DNA of 29,427 nt from CAYZXL01 sp964482435 (GCA_964482435.1 CAYZXL010000060.1:1-29427); one strand, 5' to 3'. Counted from the first letter of the stretch, positions 1 through 8,739 are shown. Notes: generated by a model not told the origin, from the sequence alone. Translations and numbers: made by a program.

Positions 1-74
1 CCCATTGCTCTCGGCTCGCTTATTGAAAGCGCATACCATGTGCCCGCCTTACCCAACCCTTGGCGACAATTGGC

Positions 75-103
75 TTGACTGTGCGTTTGAGGGATAGTAG
101 CAT
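75..103 (+). promoter_or_regulatory. Candidate sigma70 promoter of the DUF3352-like gene
   Basis: A TTGACT -35 box (5 of 6 consensus bases) is followed after 17 bases by a TAGCAT -10 box (4 of 6). It lies about 135 bases upstream of the ATG at 238 on the same strand, and no gene is seen in positions 1-237. Assigned by eye only. Confidence 0.4.
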
Positions 104-237
104 AGGGAACCTTTGTGGTCCGACGTTCAGGGCTATCCTGCGCGGGAGTCCGAACGTGGGTTCCCGGCGCATCGCACCGGGCGTGAGTCGCGTCGGAACG
201 CTCCAGGCGGGTTCGGGGAACAATCAAGGAGGAGAAA

Positions 238-2457
238 ATGAAGAAAATCGTTGGTGTGGTTCTGGGATTCGTTTTTGCACTTCTGGTCGCCGGGGTGCTG
301 ACGTCCCCCGCCTTCGAGCGGGGTTCTCTGGCGGCCGAGGAGGGAGCGGCGCCTGTCGTGGTGCCCGTCGCGCCCGAGCCCGCTCAGGAAGCGCTCGTCA
401 AGCTTGTCCCTGACGACGCAGTGCTTTTCGAGAACTGCCTGGGTCTCGATAAGATTTGGGCGAGCATGGCTCAGTCGAACTTCTGGAAGCAATTCGTTGG
501 GCTGAAGCTCTGGGATGAAACGGGGATTCGCGCGAAGTTAGCAGAGTGGAAGAAGGAGTTCGCGGCGAACGTGGGGGTCGAGGTCAACACGGAGAACATC
601 ATGTCCTTCATGGGGAAAGAGGTAGTTGTCGCTCTGTTTGTTGAGCCTGCCTCCCCGTTGAAGCCCGCTTCTCTGATGAAACCCGCCGTCCCGGCGAGGC
701 CCGCGCCTCCCACGGAGCTTGCGCCGCCCGCGGAACTTCCCGCCCCGGAGAAACCCGCCGGCCCCGTGGAGCTTGAAAAAGAGAAAGGCGAGAGCGAAGA
801 GCAGCCTCCTGCTCCGGCACTGGAGCCGGGCAAGCCTGAGGCGGAAGGTGCTCAACCGCCGGCCTCCGAGAAACCCGCTGTTGAAGAACCGGCCCCTGAG
901 GAGCCGACTGCCGAAGAGGAGGCGGCAGAGAAGCCGACCCTTGAGAAAGCGGCCACCGAAGAAGCCGGCCTCGAAAAAGAGGCCCTCGAGACCGAGGAAC
1001 TGGAGAAGCCTGGCGAAGCTCCCAAAATCGGCGTCCTCCTCTTGTGCCGAACAAATCCGAAGGAAAAAGCCCAGGCCGCCATCAACAAGCTGGCGGAATT
1101 CTTGAAGAAGGAGGCTCGCGAGGACGTCGAGTTCAAGGAGACGTCGCATGACGGCACGAAGATAACCACCATCCGCTCCGGCGATGAGCCGGTCCAGGTC
1201 CAGTACGGCTTTATCGGCGACGTGTTCGCGCTTAGCGTCGGAACCGCCTCGCCCAAGCTCGAGAGCGTGCTTGACCTCTCGAAAGGAAAAGGGAACTCCA
1301 TTGTGGACCACCCTCAGTTCAAAAAGACTCTCGACGCCACGCGGATGACCACCGGTCGTTACGCAGGCTGTTTCTACGCCGACATTGAGAAGCTTGGGGG
1401 GATTTTTGCGGCACTCACCAAGGCTGACATTCCCTTGATGCTCCAGCCGATGGTCTATGGGATGCAGCAATCTTTCTCTGCGCCGGTGGTCGTGGGAGGA
1501 AGTACTTACCTTGACCGCGGTTTGGTTGTGAAAATGGTCAGCTTCCCCACCGGTATAGTCAATGACGAGCTCATTCAACTCAGTCTCGGCACTCCCCCTG
1601 CGGCTGGAACGAACATCAAGTACGTGCCGGAGAACGCCATTGCTTACGTCGGGGCCAACAGCATGCCGGACATGCAGAAACTCTGGCCGGTTCTTCTCCA
1701 GCAGTGGGAGAAGCAGGGGGCCATGGCGCCGATGAGCATGATCCTGGGAAGCGTTGAAACGGCGCTTGGCATAAAGATCGCCGAAGACGTGATTCCGTGG
1801 CTGGGGAGCGAGGTCGCCGGGCTGTTCACGGACATAGACACCAAGCCCGGTTTTCCCTACCCGCAGTTCGCCTTGATGGTCAAGATAAAGGACAAACAAA
1901 AGGCGAACGCGTTTGTCGCAAAGCTCAACAAGCTGTCCAAAGAACTTAGCGAGCAAAAGGGGCTGAAATCGGAGACTGTGGTCCACGAAGGCTGCACGCT
2001 GAATTCGCTGAGCCTCGTGATACCGATAGCCGTTCCGATTGCATTTTCTCCCGGCTACGGGATTGTGGATGATTTCTTTGTGGTCGGGATGAGCACCGAC
2101 GTGTTAAAGCAGCTCATTGACACCTCAAAAGGTCGCGTGAAGGGCCTCGCCAGCAACGCCGCATATAAGTCGCTCAACCTCCCGCCCGAGACCGGTGCCA
2201 CGTTTTTCTTCAACTGGCGAAGGCTGATGGACGTGGCGAAGGCTGTGGCTGCGTGGGTTGTGGAGTTCACCAAGGCTCAACCGACAGTCGCGCCTGAGAC
2301 GGCGGCGTCCGTAAAAGCCGTGGTGGACAACCACGTTGTGCCACTGCTCAACTGCCTGTCGGCTCTGGAGTGTATTGGCGGGTATCAGGTCAACGACGGC
2401 GAGATGTCGGCAGCAACATACTACATTCGCGTCAAAGACCTCCCTGCCAGACAATGA
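238..2457 (+). CDS. Secreted DUF3352-like protein with Pro/Glu/Ala-rich insert
   Basis: 739 residues. The ATG is preceded by a strong AAGGAGGAG ribosome-binding site. The first ~32 residues form a signal peptide (Lys-Lys, hydrophobic core, probable cleavage near LAA-EEG), so the protein should be exported. The mature part alternates strand and helix segments typical of DUF3352-like proteins: a 'PDDAVLFENC' opening, a 'GKEVVVALFV' strand, then 'IGVLLLCRTNP' and 'DVFALSVGTA', and the whole pattern recurs in the second half ('PENAIAYVGAN', 'FALMVKIKDK', 'DDFFVVGMS'), suggesting an internal duplication. Residues ~136-261 (640-1020) are a low-complexity insert of EKPA/EEPA-like units placed between two predicted strands. 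The large fusion protein at 16275-19748 carries a related region. The function of this family is unknown to me; an envelope-associated, non-enzymatic role is only a guess. Confidence 0.8.
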   Translation: MKKIVGVVLGFVFALLVAGVLTSPAFERGSLAAEEGAAPVVVPVAPEPAQEALVKLVPDDAVLFENCLGLDKIWASMAQSNFWKQFVGLKLWDETGIRAKLAEWKKEFAANVGVEVNTENIMSFMGKEVVVALFVEPASPLKPASLMKPAVPARPAPPTELAPPAELPAPEKPAGPVELEKEKGESEEQPPAPALEPGKPEAEGAQPPASEKPAVEEPAPEEPTAEEEAAEKPTLEKAATEEAGLEKEALETEELEKPGEAPKIGVLLLCRTNPKEKAQAAINKLAEFLKKEAREDVEFKETSHDGTKITTIRSGDEPVQVQYGFIGDVFALSVGTASPKLESVLDLSKGKGNSIVDHPQFKKTLDATRMTTGRYAGCFYADIEKLGGIFAALTKADIPLMLQPMVYGMQQSFSAPVVVGGSTYLDRGLVVKMVSFPTGIVNDELIQLSLGTPPAAGTNIKYVPENAIAYVGANSMPDMQKLWPVLLQQWEKQGAMAPMSMILGSVETALGIKIAEDVIPWLGSEVAGLFTDIDTKPGFPYPQFALMVKIKDKQKANAFVAKLNKLSKELSEQKGLKSETVVHEGCTLNSLSLVIPIAVPIAFSPGYGIVDDFFVVGMSTDVLKQLIDTSKGRVKGLASNAAYKSLNLPPETGATFFFNWRRLMDVAKAVAAWVVEFTKAQPTVAPETAASVKAVVDNHVVPLLNCLSALECIGGYQVNDGEMSAATYYIRVKDLPARQ

Positions 2458-2477
2458 CCGAAGGACCTCGACGGTCA
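2455..2477 (+). terminator. Hairpin at the end of the DUF3352-like gene
   Basis: An inverted repeat TGACCG/CGGTCA begins at the stop codon with an 11-base loop. No run of T follows, so this is at best a weak or Rho-assisted terminator, or only a 3' stabilising stem. Confidence 0.25.
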
Positions 2478-2535
2478 CGGCATTGCCAAAGGTGATGAGG
2501 TTTGCACGCGGGTCAGATTTCGCGCGGAGGGCATC

Positions 2536-2565
2536 TTGACAAAAGCCAGCGCGGGGTGGTAAAAA
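2536..2565 (+). promoter_or_regulatory. Promoter of tRNA-Leu
   Basis: A perfect TTGACA -35 box is followed after 18 bases by TAAAAA (4 of 6 of the -10 consensus). The predicted start point falls about 5 bases before the tRNA 5' end at 2577, the expected arrangement for a singly transcribed tRNA with a very short leader. Confidence 0.55.
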
Positions 2566-2576
2566 TGCGCTTAGAT

Positions 2577-2661
2577 GCTGGGATGGCGGAATTGGCAGAC
2601 GCGCTAGCTTGAGGGGCTAGTGGGCGAATAGCCCGTGGGGGTTCAAGTCCCCCTTCCAGCA
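2577..2661 (+). tRNA. tRNA-Leu (anticodon GAG)
   Basis: The 85-base sequence folds as a class II tRNA. The acceptor stem GCTGGGA pairs with TTCCAGC and leaves A as discriminator base. The anticodon stem CTAGC/GCTAG encloses the loop TTGAGGG, giving anticodon GAG, which reads CUC and CUU. A long variable arm (TGGGC-loop-GCCCG) as expected for leucine precedes a T arm GGGGG-TTCAAGT-CCCCC. The 3' CCA is not encoded; the gene runs straight into six T residues, which may help termination. It converges with the DUF362 gene. Confidence 0.97.
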
Positions 2662-2783
2662 TTTTTTCCACCACAAATCCCGCGATCCCCCCTTCGGAGG
2701 TTTGGAGCAACTCCCAACAGCCAGCGACGCCAGCCCCTTTGTGTCAATGCTCTGGGTCGCGACTCGCCCTGTCCGGACGGAGA

Positions 2784-3725
2784 TCAAAGCGTGACGCGGG
2801 CTACTTCGATTTTGGCCCAGTCGCTCGCGCCGAGGTGATATTTGGTGTCGGCGACGCGGACGTGTTTTGCGGGCGGGCGAATGGGGCCGAGGTTCAGCTT
2901 GTCGCGCTGGTCCTGGATGATTTTCTCGCAGACCGTGTCCACGGCGACGGGGTCCGTGGAGACCAAAAGACCCTTGTAAGCCCAGAGATACTTGGGATTG
3001 ACCTGCGGCCCGCCCTGGCAGAGCGGACGAAGAGCGTCCACAATCACCAACCGGCATTTGTCGCGGATGACCCGCATGGCGTTGAACTGGCAGCACTCGG
3101 CGCAACTGTCGGAGTGGAAGGCGTAGGTGACGTTCTTGTCGGAGGGGTTGAGTCCGCCGATTGCCCCGACCCAGTTCTTCAGAGCCACGGCGATGCCCGC
3201 AAGAAAGTGAGCCTTGACCCCGGGGACGTTGATGAGCGCGGTGCACTTCTCGGTGACGATTTTGCTGATGTGGGTTTTGGCGTCGTAGCCGAAGCGGCGA
3301 TTTCGGACCTCGACGCCCTCCATGCCGATGCCCGCGCTGTCTCGGTCCCAGATGATAATGTTCTGTTCCTTGACGCCGATTTCGAGAACGCGAGAGACGA
3401 TTGCGCGGACGACTTCCGGATGGGTGGCGTTCATCATGACGTTCATCTTGATGCCGACTACGTCGGAGGGCTTGATGAATTTCGCCCATGCTGCCTGCGG
3501 GGTTTTCTCGTCGGAGAATCGCATGATTGCGGCATCGAGCATCTTCTGGACGATTTCAGGGGAGGGACGGGCGCTCGCGTCGAGGACGTCTTCGCTCTGG
3601 ACGAGAACGACGCGGCTTTTTTCCGCTGGCTTTTCTTCGGCGGAAAGTTGCCTCATCCCCACGGCTGCGCCAACCGCCGCGGAGGTTCCACGGATGATGA
3701 ATTGCCTTCGTGTCAGATTGCTCAT
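2784..3725 (-). CDS. Tat-exported DUF362 family protein
   Basis: 313 residues from the ATG at 3725, which has a GAGGAGG site five bases upstream; a longer reading start at 3752 would place that ribosome-binding site inside the gene. The N-terminus has a twin-arginine signal (RRQFIIRG followed by an alanine/glycine-rich hydrophobic stretch), so the product is probably exported folded, as cofactor proteins are. The body matches DUF362: the 'GVKAHFLAGIAVALKNWVG' core, 'LVIVDALRPL', and the C-terminal 'STDPVAVDTVCEKII' segment. The Cys residues in 'SDSCAECCQF' lie in the middle of the domain and could bind a metal or be redox active, but I do not recognise a classical 4Fe-4S ferredoxin motif. It is the last gene of a minus-strand set, 23 bases downstream of the GH140-like gene. 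Biochemical role unknown. Confidence 0.85.
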   Translation of the reverse strand: MSNLTRRQFIIRGTSAAVGAAVGMRQLSAEEKPAEKSRVVLVQSEDVLDASARPSPEIVQKMLDAAIMRFSDEKTPQAAWAKFIKPSDVVGIKMNVMMNATHPEVVRAIVSRVLEIGVKEQNIIIWDRDSAGIGMEGVEVRNRRFGYDAKTHISKIVTEKCTALINVPGVKAHFLAGIAVALKNWVGAIGGLNPSDKNVTYAFHSDSCAECCQFNAMRVIRDKCRLVIVDALRPLCQGGPQVNPKYLWAYKGLLVSTDPVAVDTVCEKIIQDQRDKLNLGPIRPPAKHVRVADTKYHLGASDWAKIEVARVTL

Positions 3726-3748
3726 TTTATCCTCCTCATAGAATTCAT

Positions 3749-5134
3749 TCACTTGCTGGCACCCGGAGCGGGAAATCCTTTAGAGGCGTCGTCGAGGACG
3801 AGAATCCAATCGTTCCCGCGGCCCGCGGTAGGCGGAGTGAACTGTTTTGTGCCGGTGTTCGGAAACTCGCCGATGGCTTCGGAGGTTCCTTTTCGTGGAT
3901 CATACCAGAAAGCCCTGACGTTGCTCCCGGATATTTTGTTCATGTTGACGGTGACATGCTTGCCAGTTGGGATATAGACGAAGGCGTAGCTTCCGTCGGC
4001 GCCGCGAGTCGCCTGGACGTGATCCGGTCTTTCTCCCTGCCCTTCGGCAATGATTGTCTGGTCGGGGACGCGAATCAGGAACGGACGCGACTCGAGGAGA
4101 CAGCGGGCGTGCTGCATCTGGAAGCTGGCTGGCAAATCGAGGGCATCGTACCAGTAAGTTCTCGCCGAAGAGATGGGATTGCGTCCAAGGGCGTACATCT
4201 GCCAGATGTCGTGGCAGCCGTAAGTGTGGCCGTGGGCGCCGGCGAAGAGCGCCCAGTAGGCCGCTTGCCTCACGTCATGCTCGTCGAGCCAACCGTACTT
4301 CGGATTCCAGTTGACGGGGTGGTCTTCGTAACGAGGTTCGCCGTCCATGCAGGGCTTAACAGGTGTGCGCTCGTAATCTCTCGCTATGGCGTTGTAGTTG
4401 GGAATGTTCTTCGCGGAATGCCCGGACTGAATCATGTTGAAGTCGAGCCATTGGTCGTTGTGAAACCACGTCGAGGACGCTTGCCCTCCACCGGGATGAA
4501 AAGTCATCAGGTGCTTTCCTTCATCGCCTTCTCGCAGTCCCTTGGCCATGGCGCGCCAGACCTCTTTTATGTCGTCGCTATCCGCGGGTCTATCGCCGCC
4601 GAGGACCCAGATGATTGCCTTGTCCCGGTAACGTTTCCCGAGGAATAGCCCGTAGGAATAGGCGTTTGACGGATTGAATATTCGCGGTCCGCCGGTTCCG
4701 GTTACGTAGCTTCCCCATGTCGGAAGCATCCCGATGTAGATGCCGAGCGATTGCGCTTTGTTGACGATGTAGTCAACGTGCTGAAAGTAGGCTTCGTTGG
4801 GACGCGAAGGGTCATCGTCAATCAGCGGGAGATGTCCGTAAGGGTTGGGGTCTGTCAGACCGTTCAGCTCTGCGAGGACGACTGCCTGAATGACGGTGAA
4901 CTTCTTCGCCGCGCGGTTCGCCAAATATCTGTCCGCTTCCTCCCGGTTGAGGCGGTGAAAAAGCTCCCACGCGGTATCGCCGAGGTAGAAAAATGGCGCC
5001 CCGTCCTCTTTCACTATGAAGCGCTTGTTCTCGCTGACCTTCAATCTGCTCATCTTAGGTTCCTCGGTTTCTCCTGGAATGGATGTCAGGCAGACACCGA
5101 CAAGCGCCGCCAGCAGGAGTGTTGTTCTCCGCAT
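3749..5134 (-). CDS. Secreted DUF4038/GH140-like glycoside hydrolase
   Basis: 461 residues from the ATG at 5134, chosen because an AAGGAGGG site precedes it and because MRRTTLLLAALVGVCLTS is a signal peptide; the frame stays open upstream to 5350 but that part looks non-coding. Residues ~30-370 are a TIM barrel of the DUF4038 family (GH140, apiosidase type): 'PFFYLGDTAWELFHRL' near the start, 'IIWVLGGDRP' (D181) and 'PCMDGEPRYE' (E266) at the positions of the two catalytic acids of the family. Residues ~375-455 resemble the C-terminal 'putative collagen-binding' domain (Pfam PF12904), here 'YAFVYIPTGK' to 'NDWILVLDD'. The likely reaction is hydrolysis of a glycosidic bond in a plant or algal polysaccharide side chain; the substrate cannot be told from sequence. 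It sits between the SUMF1 fusion gene and the DUF362 gene. Confidence 0.85.
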   Translation of the reverse strand: MRRTTLLLAALVGVCLTSIPGETEEPKMSRLKVSENKRFIVKEDGAPFFYLGDTAWELFHRLNREEADRYLANRAAKKFTVIQAVVLAELNGLTDPNPYGHLPLIDDDPSRPNEAYFQHVDYIVNKAQSLGIYIGMLPTWGSYVTGTGGPRIFNPSNAYSYGLFLGKRYRDKAIIWVLGGDRPADSDDIKEVWRAMAKGLREGDEGKHLMTFHPGGGQASSTWFHNDQWLDFNMIQSGHSAKNIPNYNAIARDYERTPVKPCMDGEPRYEDHPVNWNPKYGWLDEHDVRQAAYWALFAGAHGHTYGCHDIWQMYALGRNPISSARTYWYDALDLPASFQMQHARCLLESRPFLIRVPDQTIIAEGQGERPDHVQATRGADGSYAFVYIPTGKHVTVNMNKISGSNVRAFWYDPRKGTSEAIGEFPNTGTKQFTPPTAGRGNDWILVLDDASKGFPAPGASK

Positions 5135-5303
5135 TATGCTCGCCCTCCTTACAAAAAAGAGTTTCCTGTAACGAACGATGATGCCAGGCACTCTAATACC
5201 GCGACAAATTACACCCTTCTCATTCTGGTTCCGCCTATTGAGTTGATGAGCCTTCGTCGCCCCAGCTTTAGTAATTTCACCAACCCGAGTCGAGTCGGTA
5301 GCA

Positions 5304-7508
5304 TCACTCATTCGCGAGGTCCACCACGCAACGAAACCCAATGGTCGCACAGCGGTCGAGCCCTGGCCACGTCAAAAGGAACTTGGCTGCGAAGTTGCAG
5401 GGCTGCGGGCCGCCGTCCATGTACCAGTCAGAACCAACCGCCCGGTAATAAGAGCCGCCGCGGATCATGGAGAAGCGAGTCCGCCCGTCGCTTCTTTCGC
5501 TCTCGGTCCATTGCCAGACGTTGCCGCACATATCGTAACAGCCGAAGGGAGACCGCCCGTCGGGGAAAGCCGATACGCTGGTCGTTCCGCCGGCTTGGCC
5601 TCCATTGCAGAGGCCCGGCTTCATCTCATTGCCCCACGGATAGCGCAGCGCTTCGGGCCCTTCCGCGGCATATTGCCATTCCTCCTCCGTCGGCGGCCGT
5701 TTGTCTGCCCATTTAGCGTAAGCCCGTGCGTCGTCGAGGTCAACGTACACAACTGGGTGATCCGCGAAAGCCGGTGGCGGCGCGCCATTCTTCCAGTGCT
5801 TGAGAAAGTTCTCGCGGTGCCTGGGTTTATACCCTGTCGCCTTGAGGAATTCGGCGAACCGGGCATTCGTGACGGGAGTCACGTCCATAGCGTAGGGCTT
5901 TAGCTTGACGTGCCGCTCGAAAACCATCGGCTGATGGAGCGGATGGAAGCCGGAGCCCTTGAAGTGGTCGGATTGCGAGTCGTAGAACCCGCACTCGCGA
6001 ATCCTGAACACGACCTTCATGTTGAAGCTTGCGCGCAGAATCGCGACCATCCCCTCCGGTATCTCTGACTTCAGATATCTCTTCGTGGCTGCGACAGGCT
6101 TGACTAAAGCGCAGAGAGCAGGGAAGTCAGTGCTGAACTCGGCGCGGGCATCAAGGCTTTTCTGGGAAGCAAGGAACCGGGAAAAGTCCCTGCCAAGAGA
6201 CTCATCCGTTCCGGAAACGAACGCTTCAATGCCGCGTGGACGAATCGAGCCCGATAGGGTCACGGTGCCGTCTCGAACCTGAGTCTTGACTTCGTGCCCG
6301 AGGATGAGGTCAAAGTACCGAGCGCTATTCACATGAGGTACTCTCAGGAGCGCGCCCTCGACCGTCCGTTCGGAGCGATTGACCAATGTCCACAGGCGGA
6401 GTCCGTTGCTTTCCCAGAGGCTTGCATAAACGTCAGACGCTTCCGTCTCGACGAGAGGAGTCCATTTTTCGCCGGAGAACAGAGCTATGTAGCGGCGCTG
6501 AATCGGCAACATTGCTCTGAGAAGCGAGCGGTCTCGCGCGTTCCAGCCGACCCAGGTGCCAAAGACGTTTTCCCAGACCATCATCCCACTGCCGTTCATC
6601 CAGGCGGTGTGCAGTTCGGCGGTATGGTCGCGGTTCCAGCGGTCAATCTCGTGCTGCATGTGGCGGCGCTCGAACCACTTGTTCCTCAGGATGCCGGGGA
6701 CGCGGCTGTCCCGGAACACCTGCGCCCATGACATGTGGTGGTCGTGGATATTCTCCAGCGGAAGAGCCCCTTCCCCCTCCAGCACGACGCCCGGACGCGA
6801 CGCATCCAGTTTCGCGCGGAACTCCGCCGCGCCGCGGCTCATCGTGTCGAGGAAAATTCCGTCCGCATCAATCGCTTTGACGAGTGAGACCAGAGCGTCA
6901 ATATCGGCAACACCTTCGCGGCGAGTCCCCGTGTCCCAGGGGTTATAGTCAATGAAAACCTTCACGCCGCGAGCGTGGAAAACGCGAGATACTTCCCGCA
7001 AACCGTCAAGACCGCCCGGCATGTCGCGGTAGAAATCGAACTGATTCCGGTCGTCAGCGCCGATTCTCGGATAAGCGTGCCAGAGGACGACGCCATCGTA
7101 GCCCCCGAATTGATTCACCCCGTCGTCGAGAAACGACTCGATGGTGTATCGCCCGAGCTTCGGGTCATAGAACGTCTCGTCGCACATCATGAGAAAGCAG
7201 CAGGAGTAGCACGACGACACCCACGCAAAATCTTCTCGCCGGTAGAGAGCGTCATCGTAGCGAAGGCGAGCTTTCGTTTCCTCCCGCCATTTAGCCAAAA
7301 AGTCCCGAAAGCGGGCCCATTGACTGGGGTCGCTCGGTGCCCGGATGAGATTCTCATTCGGGTCAATGTCCGGTAAGGCTTCGCCCGGGCTCGTGGCTGC
7401 TGCATCCGCCGCGAAGCCTCTGGGTGATCCACCCCAACTCCTCATGGCATCAGTTGCTCCGGCAGCCAGCGCCGCTTTCAGAAACATCCTTCTGTTAAAC
7501 CTGCCCAT
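5304..7508 (-). CDS. Tat-exported glycosidase-like protein fused to a SUMF1 domain
   Basis: 734 residues from the ATG at 7508 (GAGAGGCGAG upstream); the frame is open to 7559 but MGRFNRRMFLKAALAAG is a clear twin-arginine signal start. Residues ~60-420 look like a TIM-barrel carbohydrate-active domain: 'GVKVFIDYNPWD', 'DADGIFLDTM' and 'GVVLEGEGALP' resemble acid-bearing strand ends of clan-D type glycosidases, followed by a beta-sandwich-like part (~420-500). Residues ~522-734 are a formylglycine-generating-enzyme (SUMF1/FGE-sulfatase) fold: 'MDVTPVTNARFAEFLK', 'RPPTEEEWQYAA', 'YPWGNE', 'GNVWQWTES', 'IRGGSY', 'GFRC'. The C-x4-C copper-binding pair of genuine FGE is not evident: the equivalent stretch has one Cys ('QPCNFAAKF'), so this domain is more likely a binding or scaffold domain than a sulfatase maturase. 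Part of the exported minus-strand block. Confidence 0.75.
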   Translation of the reverse strand: MGRFNRRMFLKAALAAGATDAMRSWGGSPRGFAADAAATSPGEALPDIDPNENLIRAPSDPSQWARFRDFLAKWREETKARLRYDDALYRREDFAWVSSCYSCCFLMMCDETFYDPKLGRYTIESFLDDGVNQFGGYDGVVLWHAYPRIGADDRNQFDFYRDMPGGLDGLREVSRVFHARGVKVFIDYNPWDTGTRREGVADIDALVSLVKAIDADGIFLDTMSRGAAEFRAKLDASRPGVVLEGEGALPLENIHDHHMSWAQVFRDSRVPGILRNKWFERRHMQHEIDRWNRDHTAELHTAWMNGSGMMVWENVFGTWVGWNARDRSLLRAMLPIQRRYIALFSGEKWTPLVETEASDVYASLWESNGLRLWTLVNRSERTVEGALLRVPHVNSARYFDLILGHEVKTQVRDGTVTLSGSIRPRGIEAFVSGTDESLGRDFSRFLASQKSLDARAEFSTDFPALCALVKPVAATKRYLKSEIPEGMVAILRASFNMKVVFRIRECGFYDSQSDHFKGSGFHPLHQPMVFERHVKLKPYAMDVTPVTNARFAEFLKATGYKPRHRENFLKHWKNGAPPPAFADHPVVYVDLDDARAYAKWADKRPPTEEEWQYAAEGPEALRYPWGNEMKPGLCNGGQAGGTTSVSAFPDGRSPFGCYDMCGNVWQWTESERSDGRTRFSMIRGGSYYRAVGSDWYMDGGPQPCNFAAKFLLTWPGLDRCATIGFRCVVDLANE

Positions 7509-7630
7509 AGCTCGCCTCTCTTGATGGACCGTGTCAACCGGCGTGACCTCGTCATCCACGGCCCCGCCATCGTCGTGAGCCGCTAAAAACGCTGCACCTC
7601 GGCCCGGGCGATGCGCGCGGCAAACGCTTA

Positions 7631-7644
7631 AGACCGAACGGTCT
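7631..7644 (-). terminator. Hairpin just past the TolB-like gene
   Basis: AGACC-GAAC-GGTCT forms a tight perfect stem 15 bases beyond the stop codon of the TolB-like gene. On the transcribed strand it is followed only by TAAG, not by a T run, so termination would be weak and some read-through into the next gene is plausible. Confidence 0.3.
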
Positions 7645-7658
7645 GTTGAGCCGCCGAA

Positions 7659-8609
7659 TCACCTGGGCTTCCAGCCGGCGCGGCTGCCATCAATGGCGCA
7701 CTGGTATCGGAGAACCTCGATGACGTGGGGATTGGAGCCGTCCGCGCCCATCACCCAGACAGGCCGCTTATCGCCCCTTTTCTCCTGATATGCTTTGTCG
7801 CGCTCGGCGGCGTTTCTCCAATAAGCCGTATCCGTCACGCGGAACGAAATCCATTTTCCGTCGGGGGACCATGCTGCCGAACTGCTAATCATCCCAAGCT
7901 GCGTCAATTGCCTGATGTTCTTGCCATCGCCGTCGCAGACGAAAATCTCCAGCGCCTCACCCACCTGGTCGGCGTAGAGAATCTTCTTGCCGTCGAGGGA
8001 CCAAATGGGGCATACGGCGCCCATCTCGTCCTCGTGGGTCGTGAGCTGGCGGACGTTCTTTCCGTTGGCATCCATGGCGAAGACGCAATAACCCTTGCCG
8101 ACCTTCTCCGTAAAGGCGATTGTTTTTCCGTCGGGGGAGATGCAGGGGTCGCGGCCTTCGACGATGCGCTTAAAGTTGGAGCCGTCCGGAGAAATGCTGC
8201 ACATCCAGCCCTTCTTCCCGTCGTCGAGGCCGAAGACGATCAGGTTTGCGTCGCTGGACCAACTCGGAAAGTAGCAGACCGCCGGGGGCTTCTCGTGGGT
8301 GAGCTGCCGAACGTTTTTGCCGTCGGCGTCCATGACGTAGAGGTTGAAAGTGCCTTCGCGGTTCGAGGTGAAAGCGACCTTCGAACCGTCGGGCGACCAG
8401 CACGGGTAGCGGTCCTCGGACGCCGGGCTTCGCGTGAGGTTCTGAGCGTCGCCCATTTCGGGGTCAACGACGAAAACCTCGGTGTTGCCCGTACGGACGC
8501 TGGTTATCAGGAGCTTATGCCCGGCAAGCTCCCCCGCGTCGCACATGGCGCAGAAAATCAACGATGCGACGGTCATGCAGATGGAAGTTGTCCAGGTGAC
8601 TCTTGCCAT
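7659..8609 (-). CDS. Secreted TolB-like beta-propeller (PD40 repeats)
   Basis: 316 residues; the ATG follows an AAAGGAGG site with eight bases of spacing. The N-terminus (to about residue 25, 'CMTVASLIFCAMCDAG') is a signal peptide. The rest consists of repeated WD40-like PD40 units with the signature 'PxWSPDGxKIAF...IYVMDADGKNVRQLT': seen at 'PCWSPDGSKVAFTSNREG', 'PSWSSDANLIVFG', 'PCISPDGKTIAFTEK', 'PIWSLDGKKILYAD' and 'AAWSPDGKWISFRV', i.e. five to six blades. It resembles the propeller domain of TolB but lacks the TolB N-terminal domain, so it is not TolB proper. Such proteins bind ligands or protein partners in the periplasm or at the surface. It is the first gene of the minus-strand exported block, followed by the SUMF1 fusion gene after 150 bases. 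Confidence 0.85.
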   Translation of the reverse strand: MARVTWTTSICMTVASLIFCAMCDAGELAGHKLLITSVRTGNTEVFVVDPEMGDAQNLTRSPASEDRYPCWSPDGSKVAFTSNREGTFNLYVMDADGKNVRQLTHEKPPAVCYFPSWSSDANLIVFGLDDGKKGWMCSISPDGSNFKRIVEGRDPCISPDGKTIAFTEKVGKGYCVFAMDANGKNVRQLTTHEDEMGAVCPIWSLDGKKILYADQVGEALEIFVCDGDGKNIRQLTQLGMISSSAAWSPDGKWISFRVTDTAYWRNAAERDKAYQEKRGDKRPVWVMGADGSNPHVIEVLRYQCAIDGSRAGWKPR

Positions 8610-8739
8610 AAACGGCGCCTCCTTTCGGGAACGTCATCCAGCGTTGTCAAGTAAGAGAGGGCGTGGACTTCGGTCGCGCCGAGCCGCGCAGCGACGCACG
8701 CGGGCGCGGGTCACGGCCCCATCTCTTGATGAAACCCAG

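Noticed and set aside
538..1986. A 482-codon open frame on the minus strand inside the DUF3352-like gene
   Set aside because: It is antisense to a gene with signal peptide and strong ribosome-binding site, rich in Arg/Leu/Gly, without family resemblance or its own ribosome-binding site; GC-rich, repetitive coding sequence readily leaves long antisense frames.
2739..3977. A 412-codon plus-strand frame across the DUF362 gene
   Set aside because: Antisense shadow of DUF362 and the end of the GH140-like gene; composition is unlike a folded protein and it crosses the real gene boundary.
3710..5716. Long plus-strand frames (312 and 321 codons) opposite the GH140-like gene
   Set aside because: Both are shadows of minus-strand genes with clear families; neither has a plausible start.
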